NCBI RefSeq assembly: GCF_016629525.1
Contig: NZ_AP024269.1
Location: 5,288,286-5,352,285, forward strand
DNA: 64,000 nucleotides
Direction: 5' to 3'
Origin: Kaistia sp. 32K
Lineage (GTDB): Bacteria > Pseudomonadota > Alphaproteobacteria > Rhizobiales > Kaistiaceae
Position 1 is the first letter of the stretch. Every line of letters starts with the position of its first letter. The notes under the pieces were generated by a model. It ran no database searches. It worked only from the letters and a program-made list of their open reading frames with translations, and was not told the DNA's origin. Of the stretch, positions 42,046-50,535 are shown one piece after another. The position numbers were made by a program, and so were the translations under genes.

Positions 42046-43044
42046 TCAGGCGAGCGCGTGACGGATGGTGGAGGAATAGCGGCCGGTGACGTAATGCTCG
42101 ATCTGCCGTTCAATATCGGCGAGCAGGGAGCTGGCGCCGATGCGGAACAGGTCGGGCTCGAGCCAGCGATTGCCGAGCTCCTCCTTCATCAGGATCAGCC
42201 AGGCCATGGCGTCCTTGGCGGTGCGCAAGCCTCCGGCCGGCTTGAAGCCGATCTTGAAGCCGGTCGCCGCCTCGTAGTCGCGGATGGCGCGACACATGAC
42301 GAGGCTGACCGGCAGCGTCGCGTTGACGTCTTCCTTGCCGGTCGAGGTCTTGATGAAGTCGGCGCCGGCCTGCATGGCGACCATCGAGGCCTTGTAGACG
42401 TTGCGGAGCGTCTTCAGATCGCCTGTGGCGAGGATCGCCTTCAGATGCGCCTCGCCGCAGGCTTCCCGCATGGCGGCGACCTCGTCATAGAGAGCCTGCC
42501 AGTCGGCATTCAGCACATGGGCGCGGGTGATGACGATGTCGATCTCGTGCGCACCCTCGCCGACGGCGTAGTGGATCTCCTCCAGCCTCTGCTTCAGCGG
42601 CGTCAGCCCGGCCGGGAAGCCGGTGGCGACCGAGGCGACGGGAATGCCGGAGCCTTCGAGCGCCTTGACGGCAGGGGCTACCATGGTCGGATAGACGCAG
42701 ACGGCGCCGACAACAGGCGGATCGTCCGAGAGGCCGAGCGCTTCGACAAGATCCTCGCGGAACGGCCGCCGCGCCTTCATGCAGAGCCGGTGCACGCGGC
42801 CGGGCGTGTCGTCGCCGGCGAGCGTCGTCAGGTCCATCAGCGTCACCGCCTTCACCAGCCAGGCGGCCTGATATTCCTTCTTCACCGTGCGGCGGGTCGT
42901 CAGAGTGCTGGCGCGGCGCTCGGCGGCGGAGGTGTTGACCTGCGCGCCCTCGAACCAGTCGGTCCGGAGCGGCGTGCCGTCATTGCGCGTAAGGGCATTG
43001 GAGAGCGGCGGAGCTTTGCGCTCCGTGGAGCCGTCAGCCGGCAT
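42046..43044 (-). CDS. deoC: Deoxyribose-phosphate aldolase
   Basis: A protein of 332 residues with a TIM barrel. The Schiff-base Lys is in ADFIKTSTGKEDVNAT, the charge-relay Lys in GFKPAGGLRT, and EIDIVITRAHVL is a further hallmark. It splits 2-deoxyribose 5-phosphate into glyceraldehyde 3-phosphate and acetaldehyde. About 50 residues of N-terminal extension mark it as the longer bacterial or animal-like DERA subtype. It overlaps the upstream regulator by 11 bases and leads into the dehydrogenase: one operon for deoxynucleoside use. Confidence 0.92.
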   Translation of the reverse strand: MPADGSTERKAPPLSNALTRNDGTPLRTDWFEGAQVNTSAAERRASTLTTRRTVKKEYQAAWLVKAVTLMDLTTLAGDDTPGRVHRLCMKARRPFREDLVEALGLSDDPPVVGAVCVYPTMVAPAVKALEGSGIPVASVATGFPAGLTPLKQRLEEIHYAVGEGAHEIDIVITRAHVLNADWQALYDEVAAMREACGEAHLKAILATGDLKTLRNVYKASMVAMQAGADFIKTSTGKEDVNATLPVSLVMCRAIRDYEAATGFKIGFKPAGGLRTAKDAMAWLILMKEELGNRWLEPDLFRIGASSLLADIERQIEHYVTGRYSSTIRHALA

Positions 43045-44035
43045 GGGTTTTCTCCCGGGCTTCGGAATGGGCGATTTCGGTTAGGGCATGAAGGGCGGTC
43101 GCCTCGTCGGTGACGAGGACATTGACGTAGCGGGCGCGGAGCGCCGCGAGGACGACGGCGTGCTTGGACTTGCCGGCGGCGACGCCGATCGCGTGCGTCT
43201 TGTCGCGCAGCTTTTCCGGCGCGAGGCCGATGGTGCGGGCGTCGAGCGCCGGATCGGCGATGGCTCCGTCGGCGTCGATGAAGCGGCCGAGCAGGTCGCC
43301 GACCGCGTGCTTTTCCGCGAGGCCGTCGACGTCGCGGTCAGTCAGATAGCCGGATTCGATATGGACGGAGCCGGCCATGCCGCCGAGGCCGAAGCAGGCG
43401 ACGGGCGCTTCCTCGGCCAGCGCCAGCACATCGGCGATGACCGGGTCGGCCTCGAGCACGCTGCGCGTCTCGGCGCGGCCGACGATCGCCGGCACCGGCA
43501 AGAGCGTCGCCGTGCCGTTGCCGCTCTCGGCGAAGCGCTCGGCCACGGTGTTGGTGGCAAGCCGAGCCGATCGTGAATTGGTCGCGCCATTCATCAGGAC
43601 GATCCGCACGCCGTCGTTCCAGCCCGGCGGCAGCCAATGCGCGACGGCCGCCATGGTCCGGCCCCAGGATACGCCGATCAGGCCGGGCCGGGGGCTGAGC
43701 GAGGCAAGATATTGCCCGGCTGCCTGGGCGACGGCGTCCTGCGCCAGCGCACCGTCGCCGAGCGCCGGCACGACGATGGCCTCGCGCAGGCCGAAGGCGG
43801 TCTGCAGTCGGGATTCGAGCGCCGGCAGGCGTTGCGCCCGGGGCACGATGGCGATGCGGACGACACCGGTCTCGCGCGCGTCGCGCAACAGCCGCGCGAC
43901 CTGCCAGCGCGTCAGCCCGACCTCGGTCGCGATCTCGCTCTGCGTCCGCTCAAGGTCGTAATAGAGCTTCGCGACCTGCACCATCAGATGCTCGCGCTGC
44001 TCGTCCTTCGACGGAAGGGGGATGGCGGTCGACAT
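43034..44035 (-). CDS. SorC/DeoR-type transcriptional regulator
   Basis: A protein of 333 residues. The N-terminal helix-turn-helix is about residues 18-60 (LYYDLERTQSEIATEVGLTRWQVARLLRDARETGVV), then the SorC sugar-phosphate-binding domain (GVSWGRTMAAVAHWLP, GLGGMAGSVHIESGYLT). B. subtilis DeoR of this family responds to deoxyribose 5-phosphate. It is first in the deoC operon, with an operator directly upstream, and probably represses the operon. Confidence 0.88.
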   Translation of the reverse strand: MSTAIPLPSKDEQREHLMVQVAKLYYDLERTQSEIATEVGLTRWQVARLLRDARETGVVRIAIVPRAQRLPALESRLQTAFGLREAIVVPALGDGALAQDAVAQAAGQYLASLSPRPGLIGVSWGRTMAAVAHWLPPGWNDGVRIVLMNGATNSRSARLATNTVAERFAESGNGTATLLPVPAIVGRAETRSVLEADPVIADVLALAEEAPVACFGLGGMAGSVHIESGYLTDRDVDGLAEKHAVGDLLGRFIDADGAIADPALDARTIGLAPEKLRDKTHAIGVAAGKSKHAVVLAALRARYVNVLVTDEATALHALTEIAHSEAREKTHAG

Positions 44036-44036
44036 G

Positions 44037-44071
44037 TTTCACATATGTGAGTGACGATCACTTATGTGAAA
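44037..44071. promoter_or_regulatory. Operator before the SorC/deoC operon
   Basis: TTTCACATA (44037-44045) and TATGTGAAA (44063-44071), perfect 9-base arms 17 apart. Inside lie CACATATGTG and GTGA...TCAC dyads. Placed at the regulator start, it fits autoregulation. Confidence 0.75.
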
Positions 44072-44183
44072 GAGATAGGCTGTCGTTGCGGCAGAGTCAA
44101 TGCGGGGGAGGGCGGGGCTGTGGCGGGTCCGAATGTTGGCAATGGGAGGCTGTGTTCCTTCACCGCTTCCTGCAAAGCGCCAC

Positions 44184-44314
44184 CCTCATCATGCTGAGGA
44201 GGCCCGAAGGGGCCGTCTCGAAGCACGCAGAGCGGCCGTGCAATCAACGGGCTGCACAAAGGCCGTGCGTCCTTCGAGGCCCGAGCTGCGCTCGGGCACC
44301 TCAGGATGATGGAA
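44184..44314. repeat. Repeat A, inverted pair
   Basis: A copy at 44184-44228 starts CCTCATCATGCTGAGG and ends with GTCTCGAAGCACGC. The inverse copy at 44264-44314 starts GTGCGTCCTTCGAGG and ends CCTCAGGATGATGG. Each carries an inner hairpin (GGCCCGAAGGGGCC, and CCCGAGCTGCGCTCGGG). A third copy lies at 44771-44815. Confidence 0.75.
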
Positions 44315-44398
44315 GGCGTGCGCCGCATACCGGTTCGACTGGTTGCGCAAAGGTCGCCTGAGGCACGGGTGGGAGGTCTGGTGCCGGCCGTAGCCCCA

Positions 44399-44515
44399 CC
44401 CTCGCCGTCATCCCGGCCTCCGAGCCGGGATCCATGCCGCCGAGGCGTCAGGAGGTTAGCCGGCTTGCGGCGCGGCTGTATGGATCTCCGCCTTCGCGGG
44501 GATGACGGTGGAGGG
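44399..44515. repeat. Repeat B, copy 1
   Basis: It opens with GTCATCCCGGCCTCCGAGC and CGGGATCCAT, has a middle GGAGGTTAGCCGGCTTG, and ends with a hairpin CCGCCTTCGCGGGG followed by ATGACGG. The GTCATCCC start and GGGATGAC end are inverse to each other, so the whole unit can fold. Confidence 0.75.
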
Positions 44516-44588
44516 TGTGACGACGGGCTGTCTGGAATGTCGGAGCCGGCTCTGTCTCTTGGGGAAGTTTGGCACCGGCGGTTGCCTC

Positions 44589-44706
44589 ACGCTCGCCGTT
44601 ATCCCGGCCTCCGAGCCGGGATCCATTCAGCTGAGGCCTTGGGAGGTTTAGCCGGCTTGGGGCGCGGCTGTATGGATCCCCGCCTTCGCGGGGATGACGG
44701 CGGAGG
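44589..44706. repeat. Repeat B, copy 2
   Basis: Nearly the same 118-base unit as copy 1, in the same orientation, with small differences (GTTATCCC for GTCATCCC at the start). The two copies are about 190 bases apart, start to start. Confidence 0.75.
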
Positions 44707-44770
44707 GTGGTGTGGCGGGGAGCGCGGGGCGACGGCTGGCATGCCGCCATCGCGATGCCGGTCTCCGCAA

Positions 44771-44815
44771 TCATCATCCTGAGGAGCCCCGAAGGGGCGT
44801 CTCGAAGGACGCACG
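44771..44815. repeat. Repeat A, third copy
   Basis: Starts TCATCATCCTGAGGAG, has the GCCCCGAAGGGGC hairpin and ends GTCTCGAAGGACGC, in the same orientation as the copy at 44184-44228. It lies 60 bases beyond the end of the nucleoside hydrolase gene. Confidence 0.7.
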
Positions 44816-44874
44816 GGGTTCGTGCCAGCCGGCACCGGAGGTGAGAAAGGGCGGCCGGTGGCCGCCCTTCATCC

Positions 44875-45873
44875 TCACGCCCGCGCGGCGGCGCCGGCGA
44901 CGATTGTCTGGAAGTAGAGGTCGAGGAAGCGCTTGCCGTCGACCGCGGTGCAGATCGTGTGGTCCGGCAGGCCGTCCCAGGGCGTCGGCGGGAAGGAGCG
45001 GGTCGACGGCTTCTGGATCGTCTGGCCGATGGCGATGCCCTCGGTCACCACCTTGATCGGGCCCGTGCGCGTCTTGAACAGGCTCGGATCGAGCAGATAG
45101 GCGACGGCGGAGGAATCATGCACGAAGATGCCGTCGATGCCGGTCGCGGCGCGGTAGAAATCCTCGTAGACGCGCGAGATCTGCCAGCAGAACTCGCCCG
45201 CCTTGCCGGCCTTCTCGCGCAGCTCCTGCATGTAGGCGGTGGTCATCACGCATTCCTGCGTGACGTCGAGGCCGACGACGACGATCGGCCACTTGGCCGC
45301 GAACATCTCGTCGGCGGCGTGCGGGTCGCCGATGATGTTGGCTTCGGCGACCGGCGTGACATTGCCGGAATGGCCGGAATAGCCGAAGGCGCCGCCCATG
45401 ATGACGACTTCCTTGACCAGCTCGGCGATGCCGGGGTCCTCGCGCAGCGCCAGCGCCAGATTGGTCATACGGCCGACGGCGACGATGGTGACCTCGCCCG
45501 GATATTTCCGCACCGTCTCGATGATGAAGCGATGCGCCGGAAGTTCGTGTTCTGCGACCGAGAGCGTCTCCGGGATCGGCACGTCGCCGAGGCCATTGAC
45601 GCCGTGGATGTGATGCGGCTCGTCGGCCGCCTCGATCACCAGCGGGCGATCGGCGCCGCGCGCGACCGGCGCCTGGATGTCGAAATACTGCTTCAGGAAC
45701 AGCGCGTTGCGCGTCGTCGTGTCGATCGAGGCGTTGCCGAGCACGGTGGTGATGCCGATCAGGTCGATCGACGGCGCATATTCGAGGAACAGCAGCGCCA
45801 TGGCGTCGTCGATGCCGGGGTCGGTGTCGTAGATGACCTTCGTGGGCGCGGAGGGGGAGGCGGGGCTGGGCAT
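44875..45873 (-). CDS. Inosine-uridine preferring nucleoside hydrolase
   Basis: A protein of 332 residues. DTDPGIDDAMAL (about residues 16-27) is the calcium-binding signature of the family; a VVGLDVTQ strand and FVHDSSAVAYLLDP with the C-terminal His and Asp complete the site. It splits nucleosides into base and ribose. ATG 45873 has CAGGA six bases upstream; a longer ATG (45933) is possible. It is divergent from the epimerase-like gene. It would supply the sugar for the kinase/deoC set nearby. Confidence 0.87.
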   Translation of the reverse strand: MPSPASPSAPTKVIYDTDPGIDDAMALLFLEYAPSIDLIGITTVLGNASIDTTTRNALFLKQYFDIQAPVARGADRPLVIEAADEPHHIHGVNGLGDVPIPETLSVAEHELPAHRFIIETVRKYPGEVTIVAVGRMTNLALALREDPGIAELVKEVVIMGGAFGYSGHSGNVTPVAEANIIGDPHAADEMFAAKWPIVVVGLDVTQECVMTTAYMQELREKAGKAGEFCWQISRVYEDFYRAATGIDGIFVHDSSAVAYLLDPSLFKTRTGPIKVVTEGIAIGQTIQKPSTRSFPPTPWDGLPDHTICTAVDGKRFLDLYFQTIVAGAAARA

Positions 45874-46184
45874 GCGGGGTCCTGATGATTCCGGTCTGGC
45901 TTGGTGGCGCGACAGGATCGACCATATCGCCATGGCCGAACAGGGGCGAGCGTCGGTTGCGCCGGCAATTTCGTTCGGACGCCAGGCGAACGAACGCAGG
46001 GCGCGAAGGCCGGCATGGCGCCGCCCTCGCCCGCGCGGCTTTGGAGAAGCGAGGGAAGTTGGCGATGCGGGCTTGTTCGCAGCCGGCGATCGGGCTTCCC
46101 TCTCTACCGGAGAGATTCTGTGCGCCGAGGATCGTCCCGCCAGGGCGAGGCATCGGATGGCAAGAGACGCGGGAAGGAAGCGGA
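45874..46184. other. Intergenic region between divergent hydrolase and epimerase genes
   Basis: About 311 bases. It contains the CTCTC-TACCG-GAGAG dyad at 46100-46114. I see no clear -35/-10 pair. The frame open on the plus strand from 45885 has no coding character. Confidence 0.5.
46100..46114 (+). promoter_or_regulatory. CTCTC-N5-GAGAG dyad before the epimerase-like gene
   Basis: CTCTC-TACCG-GAGAG, 70 bases before ATG 46185. It matches the dyad at 38587-38601 in arms, spacing and the first and last spacer bases (TA..G). Confidence 0.4.
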
Positions 46185-47294
46185 ATGAGCGACGGGCATT
46201 TTCACACGATCGAGGCCAGCGGCGTTCGCGCGACGCTCGATCTCCGGGGCGGCCATGTCCGCGTCTTCGCGACCGAGCAGGACGGCCGCCGCATCGAGCC
46301 GCTGCACACGGCGCCGTGGGTCGACGACAGGACGATCGTCGAGGACGAGACGATCGACGCCAATCTCCGCTTCCTCTCCGGCGATTTCTTCTGCGCGCCG
46401 TTCTCGACCAGCGACGTCGAAGAGGCGCCGCCGCATGGCTGGCCGGCCAATTCGCCCTGGACGCTTCTCGACGTCGAGCCCTTTGCCGGCGGCCAGACCG
46501 CGCGCTACGAGCTGGTGAAGCGCGTGCTGGGCGCGCGGCTCGTCAAGGAGTTCACCGTCCGCGACGGCCACCCCTTCCTCTATGAGCGGCATGTCTTCAT
46601 CGGCGGCGAAGGACATATTCCCGTCGCGAACCACGCCATGACCCGCTTCGACGGCGGCGGCCGGCTCTCCTTCTCGCCAAAGCGTTTCGCCACCACGCCG
46701 GAGGGCGCGATCGAATCCGATCCGGCGCGCGGCCGCTCGCTGCTCGCCTATCCCTCCCGCTTCACCGACCTGACCAAGGCGCCGCGCGCCGACGGCACCA
46801 CGGCGGACCTCACCGTCTATCCGTTCGGATCGCGGCACGAGGACTTTTTGTCATTGGTCGAGGTGCCCGAGAATCCCCTCGGCTGGGCCGCCGCCATCCG
46901 CCCGGACAAGCGCGACATCTTCCTGTCGCTGAAGAACCCGGCCGATTATCCGATCACCATGATGTGGTTCTCGAATGGCGGTCGCGACTATCAGCCGTGG
47001 AACGGCCGCCATGTCGGCGTGCTCGGCCTCGAGGAGGGCCGCAGCTATGCCGGCCACGGCCACAAGGCGTCGATCGCGCCGAACCCTTGGTCGGACGAGG
47101 GCATCCCGACCTCGCTCCACCTCGATCCGACCGGCGAGGTCGACGTCCGCAACGTCATCGGCGGCCTCGCTCTGCCCGAGGGCTGGACGCGCGTCGCCTC
47201 GGTCGAGGCGCGGGGCTCCGAGCTGGTGCTCGTCGACGAAGCCGGCGGCAGCGTCACGGTCCCCTATGACGCGGCGTTCTTGACGCGCGCGTAA
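46185..47294 (+). CDS. Aldose 1-epimerase-like protein
   Basis: A protein of 369 residues, mostly beta. It fits the galactose-mutarotase superfold: an N-terminal RGGHVRVFATEQDG strand pair, GDFFCAPFSTSDV (the G-x-P-F region), NHAMTRFDGGGRL with the catalytic-type His, and a late Glu-containing strand. Such enzymes invert sugar anomers or act on related sugars. ATG 46185 has GGAAGGAAG upstream. Role in ribose or deoxyribose use is inferred from neighbours. Confidence 0.68.
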   Translation: MSDGHFHTIEASGVRATLDLRGGHVRVFATEQDGRRIEPLHTAPWVDDRTIVEDETIDANLRFLSGDFFCAPFSTSDVEEAPPHGWPANSPWTLLDVEPFAGGQTARYELVKRVLGARLVKEFTVRDGHPFLYERHVFIGGEGHIPVANHAMTRFDGGGRLSFSPKRFATTPEGAIESDPARGRSLLAYPSRFTDLTKAPRADGTTADLTVYPFGSRHEDFLSLVEVPENPLGWAAAIRPDKRDIFLSLKNPADYPITMMWFSNGGRDYQPWNGRHVGVLGLEEGRSYAGHGHKASIAPNPWSDEGIPTSLHLDPTGEVDVRNVIGGLALPEGWTRVASVEARGSELVLVDEAGGSVTVPYDAAFLTRA

Positions 47295-47319
47295 GCGGGA
47301 CGCATCCGCTCTAAACAGA

Positions 47320-47360
47320 AACGAGCCCCGCTGCCTCGGATTGAGGCGGCGGGGCTCGTT
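47320..47360. terminator. Strong bidirectional terminator
   Basis: An 18-base stem (47320-47337 with 47343-47360, one mismatch) and 5-base loop between convergent epimerase and permease genes. Stem ends are AACGAGCCCC / GGGGCTCGTT. Confidence 0.8.
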
Positions 47361-47372
47361 GCGTTTCACGGC

Positions 47373-48185
47373 CTATTTCAGCGCGCCGGCGGTGAGGCCG
47401 CTGACGATCTTGCGCTGGAGCAGCATGAACACGATGACGATCGGCGTCACATAGATCACGGCGTAGGTCATGATGCCGTTCCAGTCGGTGGTGTTCGGGC
47501 CCATGAAGTTCATCAGGCCGACGGTCGCCGTCTGCAGATTCTCCTGCGAGATCATCGTGCGCGAATAGACGTATTCGCCGAAGGACTGCAGGAAGATCAG
47601 CACCGAGGTGACGAGGATGCCGTTTCTCGCCAGCGGCACGATGATGCGCAGGAACGCGCTGAGCCGCGAGGCGCCGTCGACGCGGGCCGCCTCCTCGAGC
47701 TCCTTCGGGATCTGCATGAACGAGGTGCGGCAGAGCACGATGTAGAGCGGCAGCACCTTGGCCGTCTGCGCCAGGATGACGGCGAAGCGCGGCGTCTCGA
47801 TCAGGCCGATCTGGTTGAACAGCACGAAGATCGGCGTCGCCATCAGCGAGGGCGGCAGCACCTGCATCATCAGGATCAGGAACAGGGCGACATCCATCCA
47901 GACGCTGCGGACGCGGGCGAGCGCATAGGCGGCGCCGGTGCCGATCAGGGCGGCGATGACCGTGGTGCCGACCGCGACGACCAGCGAGTTCCACAGATAG
48001 ACGTCCATCTTCTTCTCGACGAAGACTTTCGCGAAGTTGAACTGCGGATCGGTCGGCCAGAAGCGCGGCGGAAAGGTGAAGGTCTCCGACGACGGCTTGA
48101 AGGCGGTCAGATACATCCAGTAGAGCGGGAACAGGTAGATCGCGAGGAAACCGAGCGCGATGACGAGGAGTACGTAGCGTTTCAT
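47373..48185 (-). CDS. Sugar ABC permease, MalG type
   Basis: A protein of 270 residues with six membrane segments. The EAA motif is near residues 167-186 (EEAARVDGASRLSAFLRIIVPL). The N-terminus MKRYVLLVIALGFLAIYLFPLYWMYLTAFK is the first span. It is the last gene of the LacI-controlled operon, with its partner 9 bases upstream. GGAGAACC precedes ATG 48185. Confidence 0.88.
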   Translation of the reverse strand: MKRYVLLVIALGFLAIYLFPLYWMYLTAFKPSSETFTFPPRFWPTDPQFNFAKVFVEKKMDVYLWNSLVVAVGTTVIAALIGTGAAYALARVRSVWMDVALFLILMMQVLPPSLMATPIFVLFNQIGLIETPRFAVILAQTAKVLPLYIVLCRTSFMQIPKELEEAARVDGASRLSAFLRIIVPLARNGILVTSVLIFLQSFGEYVYSRTMISQENLQTATVGLMNFMGPNTTDWNGIMTYAVIYVTPIVIVFMLLQRKIVSGLTAGALK

Positions 48186-48194
48186 GGGTTCTCC

Positions 48195-49097
48195 TCAGGC
48201 CCGATGTTCCTGGCGCGTCGAGCGCACATAGAGGAAGGCGACGACGATGACCAAGCCCAGCATCAGCACCGACACGGCGCTGCCGGTGGCGATGTCGTAG
48301 TTCTGGAACGACAGCTGCCAGGACCAGTATTGCGCGACGTTGGACGCGTTGGCCGGGCCGCCCTGGGTCAGCGAGGCGAACAGGTCGAACTGCTGCAGCG
48401 TGAAGATAATGCCGAGGCAGACGACGGCGCCGAGGGTCGAGCGCATCATCGGCAGCGTCATGTGCCAGAAGCGCTTCCACGGGCCGGCGCCATCGAGCGA
48501 GGCCGCCTCGTACATGTCCTTCGGGATGCCGGCGAGGCCGACCGAGAGCAGGATCATGTTGAACGGGATGCCGAGCCAGACATTGGCGATGATGACGGAA
48601 TAGAGCGAGATCGCCGGCGTCGACAGCCAGAAGATCTTCTCATTGATCAGGCCGGACGAGAGCAGCAGGTAGTTCAACACGCCGAAATCGCCGGCAAAGA
48701 TCCATTTCCAGATCGCGCCGGCGACCAGCGCCGGGATGATCCAGGCGGCCAGGAACAGGCCGCGCAGATAGCTGGCGCCGATGAAATCCTGCTGGAAGAA
48801 CAGCGCCAGGCCGAAGCCGATGCCGAGCTGGAACACGATGCACAGCACGACGAAGATCACCGTGTTGGCCATGATCGGCCAGAACTCGGGCGCCGCGAAC
48901 AGGGTCTTGTAGTTCGCCAGCCCGACGAACGGCCGGATCAGGTCGCCGAGCGAGAACATGTCCACTTCCTGGAAGGACATGGCGATGTTGTAGATCAGCG
49001 GAAACGCCGAGAAGGCGAAGAGATAGGCGAGCGCAAGACAGGCCAGCGCGGCGTCGAAGCCGCGTCCGTCGCGAAGGCTGCGCAAAAGCGCCGACAT
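48195..49097 (-). CDS. Sugar ABC permease, MalF type
   Basis: A protein of 300 residues with six membrane segments and an EAA motif at about 199-219 (YEAASLDGAGPWKRFWHMTLPMM). It pairs with the MalG-type protein to form the channel of a CUT1 importer. GGAGACC stands before ATG 49097. A GC-rich hairpin lies between it and the upstream binding-protein gene. Confidence 0.88.
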   Translation of the reverse strand: MSALLRSLRDGRGFDAALACLALAYLFAFSAFPLIYNIAMSFQEVDMFSLGDLIRPFVGLANYKTLFAAPEFWPIMANTVIFVVLCIVFQLGIGFGLALFFQQDFIGASYLRGLFLAAWIIPALVAGAIWKWIFAGDFGVLNYLLLSSGLINEKIFWLSTPAISLYSVIIANVWLGIPFNMILLSVGLAGIPKDMYEAASLDGAGPWKRFWHMTLPMMRSTLGAVVCLGIIFTLQQFDLFASLTQGGPANASNVAQYWSWQLSFQNYDIATGSAVSVLMLGLVIVVAFLYVRSTRQEHRA

Positions 49098-49148
49098 GGG
49101 CGGTCTCCTTGGAGGGGCATTGGGGGCGCCGCTGAAATCCGACGTCCG

Positions 49149-49179
49149 CCGTCATCCCGGACTTGTCCCGGGATGACGG
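49149..49179. repeat. Intercistronic palindrome between binding protein and permease genes
   Basis: CCGTCATCCCGG (49149-49160) and CCGGGATGACGG (49168-49179), perfect 12-base arms with a 7-base loop. The arm sequence matches the ends of repeat B. In the mRNA it forms a strong hairpin right after the binding-protein gene. Confidence 0.75.
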
Positions 49180-49199
49180 CTTTCACCGGGCTCGAACGC

Positions 49200-50420
49200 C
49201 TATTTCTTGACGATGCCGTCGATCTTCGTCTGCGCGGCGGCCAGCGCCGTCTTGGCGTCGGTCTGGTGCGTCAGCGTCTGCTGGATCGCGTCCGAGATCG
49301 CCTTCGAGATCTTCGCCCATTCCGGCGACGGGCCGCGGGCGCGGGCATACTTCATCGATTCCGCGAAGACCTCATACTGCGCCGGCCAGCGCGGGTCCTT
49401 GGCCTCGACCGGATAGGACGGCAGGAAGCCGAACTCGTTCCAGACGCGCGGCATCTGCGAATACATGTATTCGAGATAGAGGAAGGCTTCCTTCGGATGC
49501 TGCGTCTTGGCGAAGATCACGTTGTTGCCCTCGCCGAGCGCCGAGGCGCGGGGGTCGCCGACCTTTTCGACCGGCAGCAGCGCGACGCGATAGTCGAACT
49601 TGGCGTCCTTCGCCATGCGCGGCAGCTCCCACGGGCCGGAAATGGCCATGGCGGCGTTCTGCGCGTTGAAGGTGGCGGTCGAGTCATACTGGCCGCGGAT
49701 CAGCGTGTCGGGCGAGGCGAGCTTCTCGTCGAGGATCTTCTTCCAGACTTCGAGCGCGCGCACCGAGCCGTCCTCGGCGATGTGGTCGAAATCGGCGCCG
49801 GTCTGCTGCGCCCAGGGCAGGAACTGGAAGGTGCCTTCCTCGTTCGCATTGGCCGAGAAGGCGAGGCCATAGACGTTCTTCGCCGGGTCGGTCAGCTTCT
49901 TGGCCGTCTCGTAGAGCTCTTCCCAGGTCTGCGGCGGCTTGTCCGGATCGAGGCCGGCGGCCTTGAACATGTCGGCATTGTAGAAGAGCGCGAGCGTGTT
50001 GGAACCGCGCGGCAGGCCGTAGATCTTGCCGTCGCGGGTGACGGTCGAGAGCGGGCCGGGGAAAATCTTCGAGGTGTCGACGATCTCGGATTCGGCGATG
50101 AAGGGCGAGAGGTCGAGCAGCGCGCCCTTGGCCGACAGGAACGGCGTGTTGGGATTGTCGACATAGGAGACGTCGGGCGTCGTGCCGGTGGCGACGGCGC
50201 GCATCACGTCATTCGCCCAGTCGGCGAACTCGACGCGCTTGATGTTGATCTTGATGTCGGGGTGAAGCTTCATGAACTCGTCCGCCATCACGTAATTGTA
50301 GCCGGGGTCCGCCTGGCGATCGATCGTCCAGACATTGAGTTCGACCGGCTCCGCCGACGCGGCGGCGGTCAGCGCCAGGACGCCGGCGGCGCCCAGCCAG
50401 TATTTCGCAAAATTCGCCAT
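49200..50420 (-). CDS. Extracellular sugar-binding protein, family 1
   Basis: A protein of 406 residues with a Sec signal peptide (MANFAKYWLGAAGVLALTAAASA). The mature part starts EPVELNVWTIDRQADPGY and has the family's DVMRAVATGTTPDVSYVDNP and FNAQNAAMAISGPWELP segments. GGAGG stands 5 bases before ATG 50420; the longer frame to 50477 is not used. It is the substrate receptor of the importer; the ligand is unknown, but neighbours point to a cyclitol or sugar. Confidence 0.88.
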   Translation of the reverse strand: MANFAKYWLGAAGVLALTAAASAEPVELNVWTIDRQADPGYNYVMADEFMKLHPDIKINIKRVEFADWANDVMRAVATGTTPDVSYVDNPNTPFLSAKGALLDLSPFIAESEIVDTSKIFPGPLSTVTRDGKIYGLPRGSNTLALFYNADMFKAAGLDPDKPPQTWEELYETAKKLTDPAKNVYGLAFSANANEEGTFQFLPWAQQTGADFDHIAEDGSVRALEVWKKILDEKLASPDTLIRGQYDSTATFNAQNAAMAISGPWELPRMAKDAKFDYRVALLPVEKVGDPRASALGEGNNVIFAKTQHPKEAFLYLEYMYSQMPRVWNEFGFLPSYPVEAKDPRWPAQYEVFAESMKYARARGPSPEWAKISKAISDAIQQTLTHQTDAKTALAAAQTKIDGIVKK

Positions 50421-50535
50421 CGTTTCCTCCTTGGTGGCGAGCAATCGAACCCACGCTCCTCCCGCGTGGCGGGGCAATCGCCCCGGCAGTCCCCGCCGGA
50501 GCCCGGCGGGGTCGTGATGTCCGGCCGACGAGGGA

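Larger units (their letters stand above)
44036..44874. other. Gene-free 840-base region filled with palindromic repeats
   Basis: No frame here has coding features. It holds the SorC operator at its left end, three copies of one palindromic repeat (A) and two of another (B), listed separately. The repeats begin and end in stem-loops and are typical of mobile or structural intergenic elements of Hyphomicrobiales. Confidence 0.75.

Noticed and set aside
44399-44706. CRISPR-like array
   Set aside because: Only two units of about 118 bases, each with internal hairpins and differing lengths between them; no short regular repeat-spacer pattern.
45885-46184. N-terminal extension of the epimerase-like gene
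   Set aside because: No homologous-looking sequence before residue 1 at ATG 46185, which has GGAAGGAAG upstream.
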